From: Deltaproteobacteria bacterium
GTDB lineage: Bacteria > Desulfobacterota > Syntrophobacteria > BM002
Assembly (NCBI GenBank): GCA_017861095.1
Contig: JAGFXI010000165.1
Coordinates: forward strand, 1 to 5,406
Direction of reading: 5' to 3'
DNA length: 5,406 bases
Under the pieces are notes generated by a model that saw only the letters and a program-made list of their open reading frames with translations, had not been told where the DNA came from and did not search any database. Position numbers and translations under genes: made by a program. Each line of letters begins with the position of its first letter. Position 1 is the stretch's first letter. Shown here in pieces: positions 1 to 4,347 of this stretch.

Positions 1-1
1 C

Positions 2-124
2 GGCTGCACCTGGTGTGAATTACGGTGCCCGGATTTCGCCATCTCGGTGAAGAAAAGGGAAAAGAGGGATTCCGAGGCTCGCCCATCAGGAGAAAAATCT
101 CGCGGCCGGCGGATGAAATCTTGA
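2..124 (+). CDS. korD: 2-oxoacid:ferredoxin oxidoreductase delta (ferredoxin-like) subunit, 3' end only
   Basis: Only the last 40 residues are in the window; the gene begins upstream. The visible part starts GCTWCELRCPDFAI, which carries the last three cysteines of a bacterial ferredoxin-type 4Fe-4S motif (C-x2-C-x3-C-P). It ends in a basic, probably disordered tail rich in K, R, E and S, with a TGA stop at 122-124. In this family KorD is a small two-[4Fe-4S] subunit that passes electrons from the catalytic core to an external ferredoxin in the cytoplasm. The assignment rests on this motif plus position: it lies 19 nt before a korA reading frame that is followed by korB and korC, the usual D-A-B-C order. 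A generic ferredoxin is possible, but the context makes KorD much more likely. Substrate cannot be read from this fragment. Confidence 0.8.
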   Translation, partial: GCTWCELRCPDFAISVKKREKRDSEARPSGEKSRGRRMKS

Positions 125-143
125 GGGGTTGAGGAATCAGGCA

Positions 144-1153
144 ATGCCAAGAGAGCGGAAACCGCAGGCCCGTCTCCTTCAGGGAAACGAGGCCATTGTC
201 GAAGGGGCCCTCGCCGCAGGCTGTCGCTTCTTTGCCGGCTACCCGATCACCCCGGCGTCGGAGGTGAGCGAGATTCTCGCCTATCGGCTCCCCCATTCGC
301 CTGCGTGGCAGAGGTACCCTGCGTCATCGTGAACGTGATGCGCGGTGGGCCTTCCACCGGCCTTCCCACAAATCCCTCCCAGGGCGACGTTATGCAGAGC
401 CGTTGGGGGACCCACGGCGACCACCCCGTCATTGTGCTGGCGCCGTCCAGTGTCCGCGATTCCTTCGATATCACGGTCAAGGCCTTCAATTTCTCGGAGC
501 GCTATCGAACTCCGGTAATCGTCCTCACTGATGAGGTCGTCGCTCATACCCGAGAGAAGGTGGTACTGCCAGATCCGGATCAGATCGAGGTGCTGGACCG
601 GATCAAGCCTACCATGCCTCCGGAGTGGTACATCCCTTACGAAGATACCAGTCGTGGGGTCCCGCCCATGGGGATTTTCGGGGACGGCTACCGGTACCAT
701 GTGACCGGCCTGATTCACGATGTGCGGGGTTTCCCCACCGCCCGCGCCGACGAGATCGAGCCGTTCCTCAACCGGCTGTTCCGAAAAATCAGTCAGAACT
801 TCCATGCCATCCAACTCGTGGAGCATCACCTGACGGAGGATGCCGAGATCATCGTCATCGCCTACGGCTCGGTGGCTCGGTCGGCAAAGCGGGCGGTCAT
901 AGATGCCAGGGGTCGGGGGATCAAAGCGGGGCTTCTCCAGCTTATCACCGTCTGGCCTTTTCCTCGCCAGCACGTGGAACCCTTGCTTAGTCGGGTTCGG
1001 GTGGCCCTGGTACCGGAGATGAACATGGGGCAAGTTTCGCGGGAGGTCAAACGGGTCAATGAGGGCGTGACTCGGGTGACCACGCTCAACCGCATCGATG
1101 GTCGCATGATCACGCCGCGACAGATTTACGAGCGGCTCATTCGGGAATCGTAA
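144..1153 (+). pseudogene. korA: 2-oxoacid:ferredoxin oxidoreductase alpha subunit, disrupted by an internal deletion and frameshift
   Basis: KorA pairs with KorB to form the thiamine-diphosphate active site that converts 2-oxoglutarate (or a similar 2-oxoacid) and CoA to the acyl-CoA with reduction of ferredoxin. The start is placed at ATG 144, because GAGG at 131-134 lies 9 nt upstream; a TTG at 129 is the alternative. The first 50 residues (with GNEAIVEGALAAGC and YPITPASEVSEIL) read in one frame up to about 293, and that frame stops with TGA at 330-332. The rest (FACVAEVPCVIVN, GGPSTGLPT, SQGDVMQ, WGTHGDHP, then the C-terminal domains to TAA 1151-1153) reads in another frame from about 296. 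Compared with family members, roughly 46 residues are absent at the join, including the conserved acidic E-D-E stretch and the TSGPG loop. Surviving pieces (about 50 + 285 residues) plus 46 give about 380, the normal length. Without the segment the product should be inactive. A sequencing or assembly error is the main alternative. Confidence 0.85.
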
Positions 1154-1156
1154 GCT

Positions 1157-2032
1157 ATGCAAGAGATCACCAAGCTGGTTCATAAGTACCTGCGTCATGA
1201 TAAGAAGTTCCCCCATGTCTGGTGCCCCGGGTGCGGGAATGGAATAGTCCTCGGGGCTCTCATCCGAGCCATTGACCGCCTTGGCTTCAGCAAAGACGAG
1301 GTGGTTCTCGTCTCAGGGATCGGCTGCTCCGGGCGGCTTCCGGTCTATGTGGATTTCAACACGCTTCACACCACTCACGGCCGGGCCCTCACCTTTGCGA
1401 CGGGGATCAAGCTCGCCAAGCCGGCGCTCAATGTCATTGTGGTTATGGGTGACGGCGACGCCACCGCCATCGGCGGCAACCACTTCATCCATGCGGCCCG
1501 GCGGAACTTGGATCTCACCGCCATTATCATCAATAACAATATCTACGGGATGACCGGCGGTCAGTATTCGCCCACCACGCCCTATGGTTCCAGGGCTACC
1601 ACCGCCCCTTACCGCAACATCGAGCACGCCTTCAGCATTGCCGAGCTGGCGGTGACGGCGGGGGCGGTCTTCGTAGGCCGCGGTACGGTGTACCACGCTC
1701 GCCTGTTGGACCAGCTCATTGAAAAGGCGATTGTAAAGCGAGGCTTCGGCGTGGTGGAGGTCATCTCCCACTGTCACACCCAGTACGGTCGCCGCAACGA
1801 GATGGGGGATGCAGTCGCGATGATGAGTTGGCAGAAGGAGCACGGGGTTCGGATCGAGCAGGCGGCCACCATGAGCAAAGAGGAACTCGAGGGCAAGTTC
1901 ACCGTCGGGGTCTTGGTGGACCGGGAACTCCCGATCTACACCGACGAGTACAACATGGTACGGGCGGCGGCCAAAGAGAAGGCCGATGCCGAACTGGCCA
2001 AGCACGGCGGTCAAGGCGCGGTGGACGGATGA
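1157..2032 (+). CDS. korB: 2-oxoacid:ferredoxin oxidoreductase beta subunit (TPP and Fe-S binding)
   Basis: A complete 291-residue protein, normal length for KorB. It binds thiamine diphosphate and a [4Fe-4S] cluster and forms the catalytic core with KorA in the cytoplasm. Visible motifs: CPGCGNG at 23-29 and IGCSGR at 55-60 give three cluster cysteines (C23, C26, C57), and C206 in SHCHTQYGRRN is the likely fourth. The TPP motif runs from GDGDATAIGGNH at 98-109 to INNNIYGMTGGQ at 125-136, with the Mg-binding D99 and the asparagines at 126-128. The HTTHGRA segment at 71-77 is typical of the 2-oxoglutarate/2-oxoacid class rather than single-chain pyruvate:ferredoxin oxidoreductase. ATG 1157 is 3 nt after the korA stop, and I see no strong ribosome binding site, so expression probably depends on translation of korA. 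Nothing in this frame looks damaged. 2-Oxoglutarate is the most likely substrate, but pyruvate or branched-chain oxoacids cannot be excluded. Confidence 0.93.
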   Translation: MQEITKLVHKYLRHDKKFPHVWCPGCGNGIVLGALIRAIDRLGFSKDEVVLVSGIGCSGRLPVYVDFNTLHTTHGRALTFATGIKLAKPALNVIVVMGDGDATAIGGNHFIHAARRNLDLTAIIINNNIYGMTGGQYSPTTPYGSRATTAPYRNIEHAFSIAELAVTAGAVFVGRGTVYHARLLDQLIEKAIVKRGFGVVEVISHCHTQYGRRNEMGDAVAMMSWQKEHGVRIEQAATMSKEELEGKFTVGVLVDRELPIYTDEYNMVRAAAKEKADAELAKHGGQGAVDG

Positions 2033-2634
2033 TGGGAAAGCGTTACGAGATACGGTTGAGCGGTTCTGGGGGACAGGGTCTTATCCTGGCGGGGATCATC
2101 CTGGCGGAAGCTGCCGGCGTGTATGACGGGAAATACGTGGCCCAAACTCAGTCCTACGGCCCGGAAGCACGAGGTGGGGCGAGCAAGGCCGAGGTGGTCA
2201 TCAGCGATGAGGAGATCGATTACCCCATGGCTACCCGTCCGGATCTTCTCCTCGCCATGAACCAGAGCTCGTGTGATGCCTACTATTACGATATGAAGCC
2301 GGAGGGGGTGCTGGTGGTGGACTCAACCTTCGTAACCAATACCCCTACCACCAAGGCCATCCGCATCCCGTTCACTCAGCTCGCCCGGAAGGAGCTGGGT
2401 CGGGAGATGGTAGCAAACATCGTGGCCCTGGGTGCTCTGGCGACCTTGACCAGCATGGTCTCGCCGCAGGCACTTGAGACCGCTGTCCTCGCCCGAGTAC
2501 CCCCGGGTACGGAGGAACTGAACCGGCGGGCGCTCCAGCTTGGCAGCCGCAAGGCCAGGGAGATCCTGGAAGAGAGGCAACCCGAGACGATGAGAGGCCA
2601 CGGCCCTGACCATGAGGCTGCTCCTTACGAATGA
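2029..2634 (+). CDS. korC: 2-oxoacid:ferredoxin oxidoreductase gamma subunit
   Basis: A 201-residue protein of the pyruvate/ketoisovalerate oxidoreductase catalytic (POR_N/gamma) family, the third core subunit of the enzyme. Visible hallmarks are RLSGSGGQGLILAG near residues 9-22, QSYGPEARGGASKAEVVIS at 41-59 (a loop contacting the alpha/beta core in known structures), PDLLLAMNQ at 71-79, and GREMVANIVALGAL at 124-137. The start is ambiguous between two adjacent ATGs: 2029 overlaps the korB TGA as ATGA, while 2032 overlaps it by one base. I chose 2029; the products differ by one methionine. The last 20 or so residues (from about 182) are polar and look unlike the conserved family end; they coincide with the coding overlap into surE. 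Length and motifs are otherwise normal. The gene should be co-expressed with korB by translational coupling. Confidence 0.92.
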   Translation: MMGKRYEIRLSGSGGQGLILAGIILAEAAGVYDGKYVAQTQSYGPEARGGASKAEVVISDEEIDYPMATRPDLLLAMNQSSCDAYYYDMKPEGVLVVDSTFVTNTPTTKAIRIPFTQLARKELGREMVANIVALGALATLTSMVSPQALETAVLARVPPGTEELNRRALQLGSRKAREILEERQPETMRGHGPDHEAAPYE

Positions 2635-3382
2635 CGATGGCATTTACGCCAAAGGGATCGAGGTTCTCTACGAACAGCTCCGCCGAGATCACGAGGTGCT
2701 GGTGGTGGCCCCGGAAACGGAGCAGAGCGCGGTCGGGCACGCCATCACGCTGATGGATCCGCTCCGGGTGAAGCCGGTCAACCGGAACAGGGCGTTTTTC
2801 GGCTATGCGGTGAACGGAACGCCGGCGGACTGTGTGAAGCTGGCCATCAAAGAACTCATGGAGGAGCGCCCTGACCTCGTCGTTTCCGGCATCAATCTCG
2901 GCGCCAACGTGGGTATCAATGTCATCTACTCAGGTACCGTATCGGCTGCCACCGAGGGTACAGTCCTGGGTGTTCCCGCCATCGCTATTTCCATCAACTC
3001 CATCAGAAGCCCGGATTTCGAACCGGCGGCGATGTTCGCCCGGTCCCTCGCACGAAAGGTGGCGGCGAACGGCCTTCCCCTGCGGACGCTCCTCAATGTG
3101 AACGTGCCCGCGGTCCCCGCCGGCGAGATCAAGGGCGTGCGCGTAACCCGCCAGGGAGTGACCCGATTCGTCGAACGGTTCGAGCGGCGGGTGGACCCGA
3201 GGGATAGCGTCTACTACTGGCAGTGCGGCAGTACGCCACTCTTGGAGGAGGATGGAGATACGGACGGTTCCGCTCTGGCGGCGGGGTACATATCCATCAC
3301 CCCCATCCACTACGACCTCACCAATTATGCCTTCCTGGAACCCCTACGGGAGTGGGTTTTCCCTCGGGTCAAATCCCGTTGA
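2612..3382 (+). CDS. surE: 5'/3'-nucleotidase SurE
   Basis: SurE is a cytoplasmic, metal-dependent phosphatase acting on nucleoside 5'- and 3'-monophosphates (and in some species short polyphosphate), linked to stress or stationary-phase survival. The 256-residue length is typical. The N-terminal MRLLLTNDDGI places the metal-binding aspartates at D8 and D9; S39 (in TEQSAVGHAIT) and N95 (in VSGINLGANVG) complete the metal site at the numbering known from Thermotoga maritima SurE. Other family signatures are NGTPADCVKLAI at 68-79, YSGTVSAATEG at 106-116, LNVNVP at 161-166 and DTDGSALAAGYISITP at 216-231. The ATG start is fixed by homology (the conserved MRLLLTNDDG begins there) and overlaps the end of korC by 23 nt, so translation is probably coupled to the kor genes. 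The only purine-rich site, GAGAGG near 2592-2597, is rather distant. A functional link to the oxidoreductase is not evident and may just be operon hitch-hiking. Confidence 0.96.
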   Translation: MRLLLTNDDGIYAKGIEVLYEQLRRDHEVLVVAPETEQSAVGHAITLMDPLRVKPVNRNRAFFGYAVNGTPADCVKLAIKELMEERPDLVVSGINLGANVGINVIYSGTVSAATEGTVLGVPAIAISINSIRSPDFEPAAMFARSLARKVAANGLPLRTLLNVNVPAVPAGEIKGVRVTRQGVTRFVERFERRVDPRDSVYYWQCGSTPLLEEDGDTDGSALAAGYISITPIHYDLTNYAFLEPLREWVFPRVKSR

Positions 3383-3407
3383 CATGACCAAAGACCCATG
3401 GTAGGAG
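3379..3407 (+). promoter_or_regulatory. Sigma-70-type promoter for the tRNA-Arg gene
   Basis: TTGACA at 3379-3384 is a perfect -35 hexamer. After a 17-nt spacer, TAGGAG at 3402-3407 is a weak -10 (3 of 6), but it is preceded by TGG, an extended -10 TGn element that can compensate. The -35 contains the surE TGA stop, so the promoter is embedded in the end of the operon. Predicted transcription start is about 3413-3415, some 15 nt before the tRNA 5' end. This would let the tRNA be transcribed independently of kor-surE; read-through from the operon is also possible because no terminator separates them. Confidence 0.55.
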
Positions 3408-3428
3408 AACGTAGCTTCATTCGTCGGC

Positions 3429-3505
3429 GCGCCCGTAGCTCAGCTGGATAGAGCGCCGGACTACGAATCCGTAGGTCGCGTGTTCGAATCACGCCGGGCG
3501 CACCA
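3429..3505 (+). tRNA. tRNA-Arg (anticodon ACG), CCA encoded
   Basis: A 77-nt cloverleaf. The acceptor stem GCGCCCG (3429-3435) pairs perfectly with CGGGCGC (3495-3501), followed by discriminator A3502 and genomic CCA 3503-3505. The D arm contains GCTCAGCTGGATAGAGC, and the T arm is GCGTG-TTCGAAT-CACGC. The anticodon loop CTACGAA (3461-3467) gives anticodon ACG at 3463-3465. In bacteria the first A of this tRNA is deaminated to inosine by TadA, so it reads CGU, CGC and CGA. The anticodon stem has four good pairs, with a C/T mismatch at the outer pair (27-43), which is tolerated in many Arg tRNAs. It has its own promoter and terminator. tRNA 3' ends are frequent integration sites for islands, and the DNA downstream is gene-poor. 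Confidence 0.97.
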
Positions 3506-3514
3506 GGGAAAGCC

Positions 3515-3551
3515 AGCACCCAGCTCAGATGATCTGGGTGCTTTTGTTTTT
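3515..3551 (+). terminator. Intrinsic terminator after tRNA-Arg
   Basis: A perfect 9-bp inverted repeat, AGCACCCAG (3515-3523) and CTGGGTGCT (3534-3542), encloses a 10-nt loop. It is followed at once by a T-rich run (TTTTGTTTTT, 3542-3551), a textbook rho-independent terminator 9 nt after the tRNA CCA. It should end the tRNA transcript and any read-through from the kor-surE operon. Confidence 0.92.
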
Positions 3552-3628
3552 GACGCAGTGGACTGTCGCTGGTTGTGCTCGTGAGGGTGGGCGGCCGAGC
3601 ATTCAGGAGGATTGGAACGCAAGAGGGC

Positions 3629-3675
3629 GCGCCCGGAGTGTAAATGACACGAACGGATTCCTGCCGGGTGCACTA
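3629..3675 (+). repeat. Possible tRNA-Arg remnant or tRNA-like acceptor stem
   Basis: GCGCCCG at 3629-3635 repeats the acceptor 5' arm of the tRNA exactly 200 nt downstream; the identity extends upstream to ten bases, GGCGCGCCCG at 3626-3635 matching 3426-3435. GCCGGGTGCACTA at 3663-3675 matches the tRNA 3' end (3493-3505) at 11 of 13 bases. The two arms can still pair over 7 bp, with one G-T wobble. Between them only about 29 nt remain, including a GTGT/ACAC hairpin (3638-3641 and 3647-3650), so no full cloverleaf is possible. It could be a deleted tRNA copy, an attachment-site scar, or chance in GC-rich DNA. Confidence 0.3.
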
Positions 3676-3790
3676 TGGGCAAAAACAGGGACCTGGGAGA
3701 AAATCCTGAGTCCTTTTTTCTTCCCGAAACGCCGGCCTTGGCCAGTTTGTGCCCATACTGCTGCCATCTGGGCCTCCTTTTCCACGAGAA

Positions 3791-3804
3791 GTGTCGGAAG
3801 ACAC
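3791..3804. other. Small perfect hairpin with GGAA tetraloop
   Basis: GTGTC (3791-3795) and GACAC (3800-3804) are perfectly complementary around the loop GGAA, a stable GNRA-class tetraloop if transcribed in the + direction. There is no T-run, so it is not a terminator. It is short enough to be a chance event. Confidence 0.25.
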
Positions 3805-3934
3805 AGGTTGCCAGCGGTCATCCCGCGTCGCGATCTCTCGCCGCAGGGTGGCCGGGTTGCGCCGGAATACGCAAGCCAGCATCGCCCCGACCGGCTTCTC
3901 GACAGGCCACTCCTTCTCGTGACTCCAAAGCTTG

Positions 3935-3964
3935 CACACACGGTAGGCTGGCTCACACACGGTA
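3935..3964. repeat. Exact 11-bp direct repeat, 19-bp period
   Basis: CACACACGGTA occurs at 3935-3945 and again at 3954-3964 without a mismatch, separated by 8 nt. A 19-bp period is close to two helical turns, so the copies could face the same side of DNA as a paired protein-binding site. No gene starts nearby (the next begins at 4348), so a regulatory role is unproven; it may be a slippage duplication. Confidence 0.6.
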
Positions 3965-4027
3965 CGTGCTTGTCAAAGTCGCACGCAGTGAATACACCAT
4001 CTCCAGATGCGGGAGGATTCACTCCGA

Positions 4028-4088
4028 CAGTCGATGAACTAACCGACTGATCGACCCAGCACACTGAAAAGCAGCAGCTGGCTGCTGC
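4028..4088. repeat. Cluster of inverted repeats
   Basis: CAGTCG (4028-4033) pairs with CGACTG (4044-4049), and the overlapping GTCGAT (4030-4035) pairs with ATCGAC (4050-4055), giving two mutually exclusive stems. Twenty nt further on, GCAGCAG (4071-4077) and CTGCTGC (4082-4088) form a perfect 7-bp stem with a CTGG loop. None is followed by a T-run, so these are not intrinsic terminators. They might be parts of a structured RNA or protein-binding palindromes; I recognise no family. Confidence 0.4.
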
Positions 4089-4203
4089 ACCTCAAGCTGA
4101 TTCACGCAGGCGTCAGCGTTCTTACGCATACGCCATCGCGTTGGATGGAAAATCACCCGATACCCCGCCTTGCTTGAATCATTACGAATAAGGTTTCTCG
4201 GCA

Positions 4204-4275
4204 CTTAAAGGATAGGATCACGGTTCCCAAACTTGTAGGGAAGTACCGTCATGTTCTTGGCTTAAAGGACGGGAT
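4204..4275 (+). repeat. Pair of 15-bp direct repeats upstream of the sensor kinase gene
   Basis: CTTAAAGGATAGGAT (4204-4218) and CTTAAAGGACGGGAT (4261-4275) match at 13 of 15 positions, with a 57-bp period. They lie about 115 and 58 nt before the predicted start of the kinase transcript, distances usual for activator or enhancer sites. No known operator consensus fits that I can name. Confidence 0.5.
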
Positions 4276-4291
4276 GGAAGGCCCGCCGACG

Positions 4292-4308
4292 CTGGAATGA
4301 TTTCTGCT
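4292..4308 (+). promoter_or_regulatory. Candidate sigma-54 (-24/-12) promoter for the hybrid kinase
   Basis: CTGGAATGATTTCTGCT has the invariant GG (4294-4295) and GC (4306-4307) with exactly 10 nt between them, as in the consensus YTGGCACG-N4-TTGCW. It matches 6 of 8 positions in the -24 block and 4 of 5 in the -12 block. Transcription would begin near 4319, 17 nt before the ribosome binding site. No better sigma-70 promoter is obvious between 4204 and 4335. Matches of this quality do occur by chance, so this is a candidate only. Confidence 0.35.
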
Positions 4309-4335
4309 ATGGTTTGAGTTCTGTGTATTCACCCT

Positions 4336-4342
4336 GGGGAGG
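4336..4342 (+). promoter_or_regulatory. Strong ribosome binding site of the hybrid kinase
   Basis: GGGGAGG lies 5 nt before ATG 4348 and fixes that start over the in-frame ATG at 4372. It is the strongest ribosome binding site in the window. Confidence 0.8.
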
Positions 4343-4347
4343 CTTAG

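Larger units (their letters stand above)
3552..4203. other. Gene-poor intergenic stretch without a recognisable gene
   Basis: Several open frames on both strands span this stretch (for example 3529-4050 on + and 3603-4064 on -), but none looks like a gene. Their translations have no motif or fold signature I recognise, are rich in R, S, P, C and W in a random-looking way, lie opposite each other, and lack a ribosome binding site with a matching start. One AGGAGG at 3605-3610 has no usable start codon at proper distance. I see no IS ends, integrase or tRNA other than the remnant described separately. The sequence may be decayed former coding DNA or an uncharacterised non-coding region. Confidence 0.6.

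Noticed and set aside
305..1153. An independent shorter gene starting at GTG 305
   Set aside because: The conserved KorA sequence continues upstream of 305 in the same frame (FAC at 296-304) and no ribosome binding site precedes it, so this is the downstream piece of broken korA and not a separate gene.
281..1216. 311-residue minus-strand open frame opposite korA
   Set aside because: A GC-driven shadow of korA: the + strand carries clear KorA motifs, and the antisense translation has no recognisable domain.
1313..2014. 233-residue minus-strand open frame opposite korB
   Set aside because: Shadow of a complete, motif-rich korB; no start context or homology sign of its own.
3325..3519. Minus-strand frame reading GAPGVIRTRDLRIRSPALYPAELRAR
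   Set aside because: It is the antisense of tRNA-Arg and its flanks; this type of translation is a well-known spurious protein call over tRNA genes.
3461..3682. Minus-strand frame ending CARRDSNTRPTDS
   Set aside because: Again antisense to the tRNA 3' half and its terminator; no ribosome binding site or family signature.
3529..4050. 173-residue + strand open frame after the tRNA
   Set aside because: It begins inside the terminator hairpin, has no ribosome binding site and no recognisable motif, and is overlapped by a similar-sized frame on the other strand.
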